Shown: positions 20,941 through 30,597 of the stretch, one piece after another
How positions within the stretch are numbered: position 1 is the stretch's first letter
Layout of the letters: each line of letters opens with the position of its first letter
Origin: Streptomyces sp. NBC_00224
GTDB taxonomy: Bacteria; Actinomycetota; Actinomycetes; Streptomycetales; Streptomycetaceae
Direction of reading: 5' to 3'
Assembly: GCF_041435195.1 (NCBI RefSeq)
Contig: NZ_CP108106.1
Coordinates: 2,232,001-2,296,000 of the forward strand
DNA: 64,000 nucleotides
Made by a program: the position numbers and the translations under genes
Notes under the pieces: model-generated
What the model saw: the letters and a program-made list of their open reading frames with translations, nothing else
The model's database searches: none
What the model was told of the DNA's origin: nothing

Positions 20941-21855
20941 CTACCAGCCGCGGTTGGCGTAGCGCTCGGCCTCGGGGAGGGTGTCGCAGTTGATGCCGAC
21001 CATGGCCTCGCCCAGGTTGCGGGAGGCGTCCGCGATGATCTTCGGGTCGTCGTAGAAGGTGGTGGCCTTCACGATGGCGGCGGCGCGCTTGGCCGGGTCG
21101 CCCGACTTGAAGATGCCGGAGCCGACGAAGACGCCCTCGGCGCCGAGCTGGCGCATCAGCGCGGCGTCGGCCGGGGTGGCGACGCCACCGGCGGAGAACA
21201 GCACCACCGGGAGCTTGCCGAGCTCGGCGACCTCCTTGACGAGCTCGTACGGGGCGCGCAGGTCCTTGGCGGCGGCGTACAGCTCGTTGTTGTCGAAGCC
21301 GCGCAGCTTGGCGATCTCGTTCTTGATCTGGCGCAGGTGGCGGACGGCCTCGACGACGTTGCCGGTGCCGGCCTCGCCCTTGGAGCGGATCATGGCCGCG
21401 CCCTCGGCGATACGGCGCAGGGCCTCGCCCAGGTTGGTGGCGCCACAGACGAACGGGGTCGTGAAGGCGAACTTGTCGCTGTGGTTGACCTCGTCGGCCG
21501 GGGTGAGGACCTCGGACTCGTCGATGTAGTCGACGCCGAGGGACTGGAGGACCTGGGCCTCGACGAAGTGGCCGATGCGGGACTTGGCCATGACCGGGAT
21601 GGAGACGGCCTCGATGATCTCTTCGATCATGTTGGGGTCGGACATCCGGGCGACGCCGCCGTCCTTGCGGATGTCGGCCGGGACCCGCTCCAGGGCCATG
21701 ACCGCCACGGCGCCCGCGTCCTCGGCGATCTTCGCCTGCTCGGCGTTGACCACGTCCATGATCACACCGCCCTTGAGCTGCTCGGCCATGCCGCGCTTCA
21801 CGCGCGCGGTGCCGGTCTCGGGGGTGTGGGCGCTGTTGGAGATGGTGCTGGACAC
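20941..21855 (-). CDS. pdxS: Pyridoxal 5'-phosphate synthase lyase subunit PdxS
   Basis: 304 residues. A TIM-barrel PLP synthase that joins ribose 5-phosphate, glyceraldehyde 3-phosphate and ammonia. Family landmarks are [18 protein letters not shown], the [10 protein letters not shown] and [13 protein letters not shown] segments, and [14 protein letters not shown]. The start is a GTG. The upstream gap (21856-22058) should hold its promoter; a short GGAC/GTCC inverted repeat at 21923-21932 is the only symmetric element I see there. Confidence 0.97.
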   Translation of the reverse strand: MSSTISNSAHTPETGTARVKRGMAEQLKGGVIMDVVNAEQAKIAEDAGAVAVMALERVPADIRKDGGVARMSDPNMIEEIIEAVSIPVMAKSRIGHFVEAQVLQSLGVDYIDESEVLTPADEVNHSDKFAFTTPFVCGATNLGEALRRIAEGAAMIRSKGEAGTGNVVEAVRHLRQIKNEIAKLRGFDNNELYAAAKDLRAPYELVKEVAELGKLPVVLFSAGGVATPADAALMRQLGAEGVFVGSGIFKSGDPAKRAAAIVKATTFYDDPKIIADASRNLGEAMVGINCDTLPEAERYANRGW

Positions 21856-22029
21856 GGGACCTCACTGGGGTGAAGAAGGGGGTGAAGAAAGGGTTCTCTA
21901 CTGCCCATGAGGGTGGCTCCGCGGACCAGTCCACAGCAAGGGCCAATGTGGAGGCGGTGGATCGTTTTGGCGGGCCGATCGGCCGGCGGGGCGCGGTTCG
22001 CGCGGGCGCCTCTCCGGTTACGGCCCCAG

Positions 22030-22071
22030 GGTTACGGCTACGGGCCCGGGGGTGACGGCTACGAGCCCGGG
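22030..22071. repeat. Two-copy tandem 21-bp repeat
   Basis: Two adjacent 21-bp units (22030-22050 and 22051-22071) that differ at about three positions, with core GGCTACG. They overlap the 3' end of the minus-strand gene ending at 22059. Probably sequence drift at a gene end; no function is evident. Confidence 0.5.
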
Positions 22072-22604
22072 CGGTCCGCCAGCGCGGCCGGGGGCTCGTC
22101 GTCCATCTCGAAGGCCAGGGGGAACGGGGCGTGCCCGGCCAGCCGGAACCAGCGGACCGTGCGGTGCCTGCGCAGGGCGCGGGCGGCGCGTACGGCGTCG
22201 TTGTGGAAGCGGCGGGCCATCGGGACCCGGCGTACGGCCTGGGCCAGCTCCTCCGCCGCGTCCACGCCGCCGGGGGCCTCACGGACCGCCTCCATCTGGG
22301 CGGGCTCGCCGAAGACGGCCCGCAGCGCCTGGCTGAGCTCGCTCTCGGCGACCTCCCGGTGCTCCTCCTCGGCCTGGCGCGCCGCGTGCGCCGCCTCGTA
22401 CAGCACGATGGACGCGGCGGGGTCCAGGACGCCGGAGGTGGCCAGTTCCTGGGTGACCGAGGCGCGGCGCAGCAGCTGGGCGTCGAGGGCGGCGCGGGCG
22501 GCGTCGATGCGGGCGTGCAGGCGGTCGAGGCGGCCGGCGGTCCAGCTGAGATAGAGGCCGGTCGCCACGAGGGCGACGACGATCCAGATGAGGGTTACGG
22601 TCAC
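22059..22604 (-). CDS. Single-pass membrane protein with LemA-like helix, unknown function
   Basis: 181 residues from a GTG at 22604. One N-terminal membrane helix (VTVTLIWIVVALVATGLYLS) is followed by a long helical cytoplasmic region. The segment RLHARIDAARAALDAQLLRR loosely resembles the first helices of LemA proteins, and the rest is Ala/Glu/Arg-rich. The C-terminus FEMDDEPPAALADRPGS looks flexible. It lies upstream of pdxS on the same strand. Function is not known; the LemA similarity is an impression only. Confidence 0.7.
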   Translation of the reverse strand: MTVTLIWIVVALVATGLYLSWTAGRLDRLHARIDAARAALDAQLLRRASVTQELATSGVLDPAASIVLYEAAHAARQAEEEHREVAESELSQALRAVFGEPAQMEAVREAPGGVDAAEELAQAVRRVPMARRFHNDAVRAARALRRHRTVRWFRLAGHAPFPLAFEMDDEPPAALADRPGS

Positions 22605-22668
22605 GGGCGGCAAGGCTACCGGGCCCTCCGGGGGTGGGCGGGAGTAGAGACGGTCACCCTGGGCCTGC

Positions 22669-22733
22669 GCCCCTGGACCCCGTTGCGGGGCCTGCGGCCC
22701 CCGCACCCCGCTTTCGGGGCTGCGCCCCGGGGT
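22669..22733. repeat. GC-rich palindromic repeat next to the larger inverted repeat
   Basis: A run of short complementary GC-rich blocks (CCCCG and CGGGG type) able to fold into several hairpins. It lies in the gap between pimA and the membrane-protein gene and abuts the repeat at 22739-22887. Such blocks are frequent between Streptomyces genes. Confidence 0.5.
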
Positions 22734-22738
22734 TTCCG

Positions 22739-22887
22739 TTCGTCTGCGGACCGTCGGTGGCTGGTCGCGCGGTTCCCCGCGCCCCTAGGAGGTTGGGGTC
22801 ACCGGGGTTGCCACAGGATCGCCCCGCAGGGGCGCACTCAGGGGCGCGGGGAACTGCGCGACCAGCCCCCACCCACCCGCAGACGAA
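22739..22887. repeat. Dispersed repeat, paired inverted arms (locus A)
   Basis: Two arms, 22739-22786 and 22840-22887, are near-perfect inverted copies of the roughly 48-bp repeat seen at five other places in the window. The core is GGGGCGCGGGGAACTGCGCG, with TCGTCTGCGG at the outer ends. It could fold into one long hairpin with a 53-nt interior. It lies downstream of pimA. Confidence 0.85.
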
Positions 22888-22897
22888 CCCCGGGCCC

Positions 22898-24058
22898 TCA
22901 GTCCCGCGCCAATCCGAACCTCGCCCGGAACCCCGGGCGTTCGTCCGTGGCCACCGATGCCGCGCCGTCCGTCACCGTCTCGTAGACCGCGAGGATGTCC
23001 GCGCCCACCGTCGACCAGTCGAAGCGGCGTACGTGGGCGGAGCCCCTGGCGCTGAGTCCCGCTCGGCGGGCCGGGTCGGACAGGAGACCCACGGCCGCCT
23101 CGGCCAGCGCGTCCGCGTCCTCGTTGGCGAAGAGTTCGCCCGCGCCGCCCTGGTCCAGGACCTGCGCGAACGCGTCCAGGTCGCTCGCCAGGACCGCCGC
23201 CCCGGCCGACAGCGCCTCGACCAGGATGATGCCGAAGCTCTCGCCGCCGGTGTTGGGCGCCACGTACACGTCGACGCTGCTCAGGAAGCGCGCCTTGTCC
23301 TCGTCGCTGACCATGCCCAGGAACTCCACGCGGGAGCGCATCTGGGGCGGGAGGGACGCCACGGCTTCCTCCGCGTCGCCCTTGCCCGCCACCAGGAGGC
23401 GGGTCTGCGGGCGTTCCGCGAGGATCTTGGGCAGCGCCCTCATCAGGACCGGCAGGCCCTTCCTCGGCTCGTCGATGCGGCCCATGAAGCCGAGCGTGTC
23501 GCCCTGCCACTCAGGCCTCGGCTCGGCCTTGGCGAAGAAGTCGACGTCGACGCCGTTGGGGATCACCACCGCGTCGCCGCCGAGGTGCTCGACCAGCGTG
23601 CGCCGCGCGTACTCGCTCACCGCGATCCGCGCGCTGATCTTCTCCAGGGCGGGCTGCAGGATCGGATACGCCGCGATCATCGCCCGCGAGCGCGGGTTGG
23701 ACGTGTGGAACGTCGCCACGATCGGCCCCTGCGCCGCCCAGCAGCTCAGCAGGCCGAGGGAGGGTGAGGCGGGCTCGTGGATGTGGATGACGTCGAAGGT
23801 GCCCTCGTGCAGCCACCGCCGCACCCGGGCCGCCGAGAGGAAGCCGAAGTTCAGCCGCGCCACCGAGCCGTTGTACGGGACGGGAACCGCCCGGCCCGCC
23901 GAGACCACGTACGGCGGGAGCGGCGTCTCGTCGTCGGCGGGGGCGAGGACGGAGACCTCGTGGCCGCGCCGGATCAGATGCTCGGCCAGGTCCCTGATGT
24001 GGAACTGGACGCCGCCCGGTACGTCCCAGGAGTACGGGCAGACGATGCCGATCCTCAC
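22898..24058 (-). CDS. pimA: Phosphatidylinositol alpha-mannosyltransferase (PimA-type GT4)
   Basis: 386 residues, two Rossmann domains of the GT-B fold. The N-terminus MRIGIVCPYSWDVPGGVQFH, the HIHEPASPSLG block and the GT4 signature E-x7-E (ESFGIILVEALSAG) are visible. PimA adds the first mannose from GDP-mannose to phosphatidylinositol on the inner membrane face. The identification rests on sequence plus the order pgsA, PatA-type acyltransferase, pimA, which is the inositol-lipid order known from mycobacteria. Its ATG overlaps the end of the acyltransferase gene by four bases. Confidence 0.88.
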   Translation of the reverse strand: MRIGIVCPYSWDVPGGVQFHIRDLAEHLIRRGHEVSVLAPADDETPLPPYVVSAGRAVPVPYNGSVARLNFGFLSAARVRRWLHEGTFDVIHIHEPASPSLGLLSCWAAQGPIVATFHTSNPRSRAMIAAYPILQPALEKISARIAVSEYARRTLVEHLGGDAVVIPNGVDVDFFAKAEPRPEWQGDTLGFMGRIDEPRKGLPVLMRALPKILAERPQTRLLVAGKGDAEEAVASLPPQMRSRVEFLGMVSDEDKARFLSSVDVYVAPNTGGESFGIILVEALSAGAAVLASDLDAFAQVLDQGGAGELFANEDADALAEAAVGLLSDPARRAGLSARGSAHVRRFDWSTVGADILAVYETVTDGAASVATDERPGFRARFGLARD

Positions 24059-24951
24059 GCCCGGCGCTCCTCAAGGTCGGCGAGCCACAGTCGCTGCAGC
24101 ATGTGCCAGTCCTCCGGGTGTTCGGCGATTCCGGTGGCGAAGGCGTCCGCCAGCGCCTGGGTCATCACGGAGGTCTTCTCCGTGCGGGTGCCCGTCTCGG
24201 GCACGTCGATCGGCGGGTGCACCCTGCCCTGCATGACGGGCGACCCGTCGTACCAGAGCGTCACGGGCAGCAGCAGCGCGCCCGTCTGCTGGGCCAGCAG
24301 CGCGGGCCCGGCCGGCATCCGCGCGGCCTCCCCGAAGAACTTCACCTCGACGCCGGAGGCGGACAGGTCGCGGTCCGCGACCAGGCAGACCAGGCCGCCC
24401 GCCCGCAGCCGTTGAGCCAGCGTGCCGAAGGCCGAGCCGCCGGTGTGCGGCAGGACCTCCATGCCCAGGCTCTCGCGGTAGGCGACGAACCGGTCGTACA
24501 GCGTCTCGGGCTTGAGCCGCTCGGCGACCGTGGTGAACGGGGTGTCCAGCTTGGTGGTGACCCAGGCGCCCGCCAGGTCGTAGTTGCCCATGTGCGGCAG
24601 CGCCAGGACCACGCCCCGCCCGGAGGCGAGGCCGTCGGTGAGGTGGTGGAGGTCCCTCGGCGCGAAACCGGTCTTCATCCGGTCCCTGCTCCAGGCAGGC
24701 AGCCGGAACGACTCCATCCAGTACCGCATGTACGAGCGCATTCCGGCCTTGGACAGCTCGGCCAGGCGCTGCGGGGAGGCGTCGGGCACCACGCGCGCGA
24801 GGTTGGACTCCAGGCGCAGCACGCTCTTGCCGCGCCGCTTCCACACCGTGTCCGCGATCCGCCGGCCCAGGCCCGTGGCCATCGGCTCGGGGAGCTTCTT
24901 GACGGTGGCCCAGCCCAGTCCGTAGAGCGTGTCCGTCAGCCGTTCCCTCAT
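24055..24951 (-). CDS. Phosphatidylinositol mannoside acyltransferase (PatA-like, LpxL family)
   Basis: 298 residues of the lysophospholipid/lipid A acyltransferase superfamily. The HX4D catalytic motif is HMGNYD and the second block is VADRDLSASGVEVKFFG. In mycobacteria the homologue acylates the mannose of PIM1. It overlaps pgsA and pimA at each end by four bases (coupled translation), so the three enzymes are made together. The N-terminal amphipathic part should bind the inner membrane face. Confidence 0.88.
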   Translation of the reverse strand: MRERLTDTLYGLGWATVKKLPEPMATGLGRRIADTVWKRRGKSVLRLESNLARVVPDASPQRLAELSKAGMRSYMRYWMESFRLPAWSRDRMKTGFAPRDLHHLTDGLASGRGVVLALPHMGNYDLAGAWVTTKLDTPFTTVAERLKPETLYDRFVAYRESLGMEVLPHTGGSAFGTLAQRLRAGGLVCLVADRDLSASGVEVKFFGEAARMPAGPALLAQQTGALLLPVTLWYDGSPVMQGRVHPPIDVPETGTRTEKTSVMTQALADAFATGIAEHPEDWHMLQRLWLADLEERRA

Positions 24952-25607
24952 GAGGCGGCCTCACTGGTCCTGGCGGCGGCGTCGGCCTCCGCCGCCTCGC
25001 GGCGCACCGTCACCACCCGCTGGATCAGCGTGATCAGGCTGCCCACGGCCACGACCCACAGCGCGATCGGCAGCAGGATCTGGATGCCGGGCACGCCGAA
25101 CTTGTGCAGCCCCGCGAGACCGGCCGCGACCAGCGAGATGACCAGGCGCTCGGCCCGCTCGATCAGGCCGTTGACGGCGACCGGCAGCCCGATCGACTCG
25201 CCGCGCGCCTTGGTGTACGAGACGACCTGGCCGCTGGCCAGGCAGAAGATGGAGACCGCGCACAGGACGTTGTTGTCGCCGCTGCCCGCGTACCAGAGGG
25301 CGAAGCCGCCGAAGATCGCGCCGTCCGCGACGCGGTCGAGCGTCGAGTCGAGGAACGCGCCCCAGCGGCTGGAGATCCCCGCCTGGCGGGCCATGTTGCC
25401 GTCGACCAGGTCGGAGAAGACGAACAGGGTGATGACGATCGTGCCCCAGAAGAACTCGCCCCGGGGGAAGAAGACCAGCGCACCCGCCATCACTCCGGCC
25501 GTGCCGAGCAGGGTCACGGCATCCGGGCTCACCCCCCGGCGGAGCAGAAACGCGGCGAACGGCGTGAGGACACGCGTGAAGAATGCACGCGCGTACTTGT
25601 TCAGCAT
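24948..25607 (-). CDS. pgsA: CDP-alcohol phosphatidyltransferase (phosphatidylinositol-phosphate synthase type)
   Basis: 219 residues with about six membrane helices and the full CDP-alcohol phosphotransferase signature DG-x2-AR-x8-G-x3-D-x3-D (starts DLVDGNMARQAG and ends DSTLD). In actinobacteria the enzyme in this gene context joins CDP-diacylglycerol to inositol 1-phosphate. The ATG at 25607 gives MLNKYARAFFTR; the much longer open frame upstream lacks coding character. It is the first gene of the coupled lipid operon. Confidence 0.9.
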   Translation of the reverse strand: MLNKYARAFFTRVLTPFAAFLLRRGVSPDAVTLLGTAGVMAGALVFFPRGEFFWGTIVITLFVFSDLVDGNMARQAGISSRWGAFLDSTLDRVADGAIFGGFALWYAGSGDNNVLCAVSIFCLASGQVVSYTKARGESIGLPVAVNGLIERAERLVISLVAAGLAGLHKFGVPGIQILLPIALWVVAVGSLITLIQRVVTVRREAAEADAAARTSEAAS

Positions 25608-25890
25608 GGCCTTCCCGACGGTCGGTGTGGCCGCGCGGCCCTGCTGGCCACCGGCTGGCCCATCGTAGCCAGGCCCGGGGACCTCCACCGCCGCGCACCC
25701 TTCCCTGCCCGCGTTCCCGTACGACGTATGGACGCACAGTGACCGGAGTGGAACGCTGGAAAGACCGCGGGCACGCGAAGCCGCCTCCGCCGGGGTTCTC
25801 CCTGGCCGGGGGCCGGGGGAGGATTCCGCGCGGCCGCGCCCTTTCACCACCTCACCGTGCAAGAAACGGAAGCTATACGGGAGGAACGGC

Positions 25891-28098
25891 ATGGGCGACA
25901 AGGCGAGTGCACATCCCGGAGCCGCCGGCAGGGCAGCTACGGCCGACCACCCCTCATCCGTACGGAACGTGGTGCTGGTCGGCCACAGCGGATCCGGGAA
26001 GACGACATTGGTGGAAGCGCTCGCGCTGACGGCGGGGGCCGTCAACCGCGCGGGCCGGGTCGAGGACGGCGGGACCGTCTCCGACTACGACGAGATCGAA
26101 CACCGGCAGCAGCGCTCGGTCCAGCTGTCGCTGGTCCCCGTCGAGTGGGCCGGCTGCAAGATCAATATTTTGGACACCCCCGGATACGCCGACTTCGTCG
26201 GGGAACTCAGGGCCGGTCTGCGAGCGGCGGACGCGGCCCTTTTCGTCGTCTCCGCCTCGGACGGCGTGGACGGCGCGACCCGGATGGTGTGGGACGAGTG
26301 CGCGGCCGTGGGCATGCCGCGGGCCATCGTGATCACCCACCTGGAGGCGGCCCGCGCCGACTTCACCGAGATGACCCGGGTGTGCGCCGAGGCGTTCGGG
26401 GGCGACGACCCCGACGCCGTACTGCCGCTCTATCTGCCGCTGCACGGACCCGAGGGGCCGGACGGGCACGCGCCCGTCACCGGCCTGATCGGGCTCCTTT
26501 CGCAGCGCGTCTTCGACTACGCGTCCGGCGAGCGCAAGGAGGCCGAGCCCGGCCCCGAGCAGCTCCCGCTCGTCGAGGAGGCCCGTAACCGGCTGATCGA
26601 GGGGATCATCGCCGAGAGCGAGGACGAGACCCTCATGGACCGCTATCTCGGCGGCGAGGAGATCGACGTCAAGACGCTCGTCGACGACCTGGAACGGGCG
26701 GTGGCGCGCGGCACCTTCCACCCGGTCCTGGCGGCCGCCCCGGCCGCCGAGGGCGCCCGCCAGGGCATCGGCACGGTCGAGCTCCTTGAGCTGGTCACGG
26801 GCGGCTTCCCGACCCCCCTGGAGCGCACCGCGCCCGAGGTGACGACCCCGCAGGGCGCCGCGCGCCCCACCCCGGTCTGCGCCCCCGAGGGCCCGCTGGT
26901 CGCCGAAGTGATCAAGACCTCGTCCGACCCGTACGTGGGCCGGGTCAGCCTGGTCCGCGTCTTCTCCGGCACCCTGCACCCCGACGAGACCGTCCACGTC
27001 CTGGGGCACGGCATGACCGACCGGGGCCACGAGGGCCATGCCCTCCACGAAGCGGACGAGCGGATCGGCGCGCTCTCCTCGCCCTTCGGCAAACAGCAGC
27101 GCACCCTCAGTTCCTGCATCGCGGGCGACATCGCCTGTGTCGCCAAGCTGACCCGCGCCGAGACCGGCGACACCCTCTCCGGCAAGGACGACCCGCTGCT
27201 CATGGCGCCCTGGGAGATGCCCGACCCGCTGCTCCCGCTGGCCATCCAGGCCCACAGCAAGGCCGACGAGGACAAGCTCTCGCAGGGGCTCTCCCGGCTC
27301 GTCGCCGAGGACCCGACCATGCGCCTGGAGCAGAACCCGCACACCCACCAGCTGGTCCTGTGGTGCCTGGGCGAGGCCCACAAGGACGTGGCCCTGGAGC
27401 GGCTGCGCAGCCGCTACGGCGTCCAGGTCGACGTCGTCCCGCACAAGGTGTCGCTCCGCGAGACCTTCGGCGACACCGCCACCGGGCGCGGCCGCCACGT
27501 CAAGCAGTCCGGCGGCCACGGCCAGTACGCGATCTGCGAGATCGAGGTGGCGCCGCTGCCCCCCGGATCCGGCATCGAGTTCGTCGACAAGGTGGTGGGC
27601 GGCGCCGTGCCGCGCCAGTTCATCCCCTCCGTCGAGAAGGGCGTACGCGCCCAGGCCGCCAAGGGCGTCGCCGCGGGCTACCCGCTCGTCGACGTACGGA
27701 TCACACTCCTGGACGGCAAGGCGCACTCGGTGGACTCCTCGGACGCCGCCTTCCAGACGGCCGGGGCCCTCGCCCTGCGGGAGGCCGCCGCCGACGCCCG
27801 CATCCACCTCCTGGAACCCGTCGCCGAGCTCCAGGTGCTGGTCCCCGACAACTACGTGGGCCCGGTCATGAGCGATCTGTCCGGCCGCCGGGGCCGCGTC
27901 GTCGGGACCGAGCAGGCGGGCCCGGGGCGCACCCTCGTACGGGCCGAGGTGCCCGAGATCGAGATCGGGCGGTACGCGGTGGACCTGCGCTCCGTCTCGC
28001 ACGGCACCGGCCGCTTCGACCGCAGCTACGCCCGGCACGAGCCGATGCCGCCGCAACTGACGGAGAAGTTCCGTGAATCACTGGAAAAGACCGCTTAG
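25891..28098 (+). CDS. EF-G-like GTPase (EF-G2 type)
   Basis: 735 residues with the domain order of elongation factor G. The P-loop GHSGSGKT (31-38) and G3 motif DTPGYAD (95-101) are intact, but the G4 position that is NKxD in true EF-G reads THLE (149-152), so guanine recognition is probably altered. Domains II to V follow, including a domain-IV block near GRGRHVKQSGGHGQYA. Mycobacterial EF-G2 binds GTP but has been reported to lack ribosome-dependent GTPase activity. The ATG follows GGAGGAACGGC. It is divergent from the lipid operon across 283 bp. Confidence 0.88.
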   Translation: MGDKASAHPGAAGRAATADHPSSVRNVVLVGHSGSGKTTLVEALALTAGAVNRAGRVEDGGTVSDYDEIEHRQQRSVQLSLVPVEWAGCKINILDTPGYADFVGELRAGLRAADAALFVVSASDGVDGATRMVWDECAAVGMPRAIVITHLEAARADFTEMTRVCAEAFGGDDPDAVLPLYLPLHGPEGPDGHAPVTGLIGLLSQRVFDYASGERKEAEPGPEQLPLVEEARNRLIEGIIAESEDETLMDRYLGGEEIDVKTLVDDLERAVARGTFHPVLAAAPAAEGARQGIGTVELLELVTGGFPTPLERTAPEVTTPQGAARPTPVCAPEGPLVAEVIKTSSDPYVGRVSLVRVFSGTLHPDETVHVLGHGMTDRGHEGHALHEADERIGALSSPFGKQQRTLSSCIAGDIACVAKLTRAETGDTLSGKDDPLLMAPWEMPDPLLPLAIQAHSKADEDKLSQGLSRLVAEDPTMRLEQNPHTHQLVLWCLGEAHKDVALERLRSRYGVQVDVVPHKVSLRETFGDTATGRGRHVKQSGGHGQYAICEIEVAPLPPGSGIEFVDKVVGGAVPRQFIPSVEKGVRAQAAKGVAAGYPLVDVRITLLDGKAHSVDSSDAAFQTAGALALREAAADARIHLLEPVAELQVLVPDNYVGPVMSDLSGRRGRVVGTEQAGPGRTLVRAEVPEIEIGRYAVDLRSVSHGTGRFDRSYARHEPMPPQLTEKFRESLEKTA

Positions 28099-28284
28099 GT
28101 ACGGTAATTGACGGATCGTCGGAAACGCTGCCCGCCCAACCCCCTTGCGGCGGGCGGCATTCCGATGTCCCGTGTCGCGAGAGCGCCGACCCCGATACGC
28201 TGTGTCCCTGCTCAGCAGGTGTGCGGGGAACGGCAGTCGGGAACAGGCCGCAGAGCGATACAGTGCGCGGCGATGGGGGCGGCA

Positions 28285-29940
28285 GTGGCGGACCAACCAT
28301 TCGACTTCTCACCCGGGGCCCAGGTCCCGCTCCAGGGCTCGGCGGGCCAGACGGCCGCGACCCAGGCACTGGCCTCGGCCGCCTACCGGGACAGCCCGGT
28401 CGCCGACATCCTCAAGGCCAACAACGAGTGGCACGAGTCGGCCGTCACCAAACCCCGGCTCTCCCTCTTCGAACCGAACCTCGGTGAGGCCTTCTCCCGC
28501 GCCGTGCAGTCCCGCATGCTCGGCGCCACCCGCAAGGCGATCATCCAGTCCTTCGGCACCGAACCGCAGACCGTCGTCGAGCACTGCCTCGCCGCGATCC
28601 GCATCCGCAAGGAGCGCGACACCAAACTCACCCTGGTCACCACCGTCTTCGGGGTGCTCTTCCTGCCCGGACTGCTGCTGTGGCTCGCCCTCTTCCAGCT
28701 GCGCCGCACCCTCGCCGGCGCCAAGGACCGCCGCGTCGGGGCCCTGGGCAACCTGCTGCTCGTCGCCTTCGCCGTGCTCGCCGTGATCGCGCTGGTCAAG
28801 CTGCCCTTCGGCGGCTTCCTCGCGATCTATCTGCGGGCCATGCTGGTGATGCCCGTCCTCGGCTGGTTCTGGGCCAAGCAGATCTGCGAATCCACCGCCA
28901 AGGACCTGCGCGCCCGCTGGAGCGGCCTGCTCTCCGGCGGCGGAGTCGGCGCCAAGATCCCCGAGGCCGTACCGAAGAACCCGCACGAGACCGCCGCCGA
29001 GCAACTGCGCCAGAACCTCGCCAAACTCACCGCCGAGCAGCACAGCAACGCCGTCTTCTACGCCGGCCCCAAGGGCATACTCGGCATGGGCACCCGCTGG
29101 GGCAGCTGGCAGCTCGCCGAGGAGCTCGTCTCCAAGGACCCCGGCAAGGAGATCCACGGCTTCCGCAGCTGGGACGTCATAAGGTCCATCCAGGACCGCC
29201 TGCACCTGCTCGAACGCGGCCCCCTGCACACCGGCGGCTTCCCCAAGCCCTCGGTCACCAACTGGGTCGTCTCCCCCGTCGGCGAGAACGCCAAGGAAGT
29301 CGCCCGGCCCACCGGCCAGGACGTCGACAACTTCCTGGTGCGCCAGCACGAGGTCCAGCGCATCTGCAACGAGCAGCAGTTCTCCAGCGGCAACCGCCAC
29401 TACCTGGGCGTGCAGTTCACCCTCTGGGACGGCCAGCTGGTGATCACCATGATGATCACCGTGACCGTGCTCCACGAGACCCTGCGCATCGAGGTCACCG
29501 GACACGCCCTCGGCCCGGTGCACGCCCTGTTCACCACCAAGCCGAGCCCCAAGACCAAGTCGGTCGACAAGACCTTCAAGTTCTGGGAGAAGAAGGAGAT
29601 ACAGCTCCCGTTGGTCGAGCCGCGCGAGGTGGTCCGCCTCGCCGCCCGCGCCCCGCTCACCTGGTACCCGCCGCTCCTCGACCACCTCGGCGGCAAGCTG
29701 GTGCTGCCCGAGCCGTTCGGCCTGCGGCACGCCTGGGCCGACAAGCCCTGGCGCCACCGCTTCATGGCCGACGACGCGATGCGCGCGGCCACGCCCGTCC
29801 TGCGCGTGGTGCACGCCGCCGCGATGAAGGTGCTGGACGAGAACGGCGTGGACACCGAGCGCTTCAACAGCCGCTCGATGGCCCTGAGCGGCATGGTGCA
29901 GGACCCGGCGCCACGCAGGGCGGACTCGTACGACGCGTGA
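28285..29940 (+). CDS. Large membrane protein of unknown function
   Basis: About 551 residues. The N-terminal ~110 are hydrophilic; hydrophobic helices follow (LTLVTTVFGVLFLPGLLLWL; LLLVAFAVLAVIALVKL; YLRAMLVMPVLGWFW), then a soluble C-terminal ~350 containing one further hydrophobic strand stretch (LVITMMITVTVLHE). I do not recognise the family. An ATG at 28273 would add four residues, but a GTG at 28285 has GGGGG at about 6 nt. It follows the EF-G-like gene on the same strand after 186 bp without a clear terminator, so co-transcription is possible. Confidence 0.8.
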   Translation: MADQPFDFSPGAQVPLQGSAGQTAATQALASAAYRDSPVADILKANNEWHESAVTKPRLSLFEPNLGEAFSRAVQSRMLGATRKAIIQSFGTEPQTVVEHCLAAIRIRKERDTKLTLVTTVFGVLFLPGLLLWLALFQLRRTLAGAKDRRVGALGNLLLVAFAVLAVIALVKLPFGGFLAIYLRAMLVMPVLGWFWAKQICESTAKDLRARWSGLLSGGGVGAKIPEAVPKNPHETAAEQLRQNLAKLTAEQHSNAVFYAGPKGILGMGTRWGSWQLAEELVSKDPGKEIHGFRSWDVIRSIQDRLHLLERGPLHTGGFPKPSVTNWVVSPVGENAKEVARPTGQDVDNFLVRQHEVQRICNEQQFSSGNRHYLGVQFTLWDGQLVITMMITVTVLHETLRIEVTGHALGPVHALFTTKPSPKTKSVDKTFKFWEKKEIQLPLVEPREVVRLAARAPLTWYPPLLDHLGGKLVLPEPFGLRHAWADKPWRHRFMADDAMRAATPVLRVVHAAAMKVLDENGVDTERFNSRSMALSGMVQDPAPRRADSYDA

Positions 29941-29957
29941 ACGACGACACCTGAACC

Positions 29958-30518
29958 TCAGCCCCTGGGCCAGGCCTCCGCGAGCATCTTGCGGGTGTCG
30001 CCCAGGAGTTGGGGCAGGATCTTGGTGTGGCCGACGACCGGCATGAAGTTGGTGTCGCCGCCCCAGCGAGGCACGATGTGCTGATGCAGATGGGCGGCGA
30101 TACCGGCCCCGGCCACGGTGCCCTGGTTCATGCCGATGTTGAAGCCGTGCGCCCCGGAAGCCGTCCGCAGGGCCGTCATCGCCTGCTTGGTGAGCTCCGC
30201 GAGCTCCACGGTCTCGGCGGCGTCCAGGTCCGTGTACTCGGCGACGTGCCGGTAGGGCACGACCATGAGGTGGCCGCCGTTGTACGGGTAGAGGTTGAGC
30301 ACCGCGTACACATGCTCGCCACGGGCCACGATCAGCCCGTCCTCGTCGGATTTGGCCGGGATGGAGCAGAAGGGACAGCCGTCGCCCGCACCCGGGCCGG
30401 TCGGCTTGTTCTCACCCTGGATGTAGGCCATCCGGTGGGGCGTCCACAGGCGCTGGAAGGCGTCCTGGACACCCACCCCGATCTGCTGTTCCGGCTCACT
30501 CGTCATGCTGTGCAGCAT
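29958..30518 (-). CDS. HIT-family protein (Ap4A phosphorylase-like)
   Basis: 186 residues. The histidine triad HLHQHIV (143-149) and a CPFC zinc pair (48-51) are present. The layout matches the mycobacterial HIT protein encoded beside thrS and pgsA, characterised as a diadenosine tetraphosphate phosphorylase. Here too it follows thrS on the same strand. It likely degrades dinucleoside polyphosphates, by-products of aminoacyl-tRNA synthetases. Two ATGs are possible (30518 and 30506); the first has a GGTGAAG upstream. Confidence 0.88.
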   Translation of the reverse strand: MLHSMTSEPEQQIGVGVQDAFQRLWTPHRMAYIQGENKPTGPGAGDGCPFCSIPAKSDEDGLIVARGEHVYAVLNLYPYNGGHLMVVPYRHVAEYTDLDAAETVELAELTKQAMTALRTASGAHGFNIGMNQGTVAGAGIAAHLHQHIVPRWGGDTNFMPVVGHTKILPQLLGDTRKMLAEAWPRG

Positions 30519-30543
30519 ATGACTTCACCTACGGGGACGAGGA

Positions 30544-30578
30544 GCGGCCCCCGGGGAGCAGGGCTTCCCGGGGGCCGC
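30544..30578 (-). terminator. Terminator after thrS
   Basis: A 14-bp mostly GC stem with a 7-nt loop, 20 bp past the thrS stop and just before the HIT gene. The HIT gene may therefore rely on read-through or its own promoter. Confidence 0.65.
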
Positions 30579-30597
30579 GTCGGGCGGGTGAGGGGCG

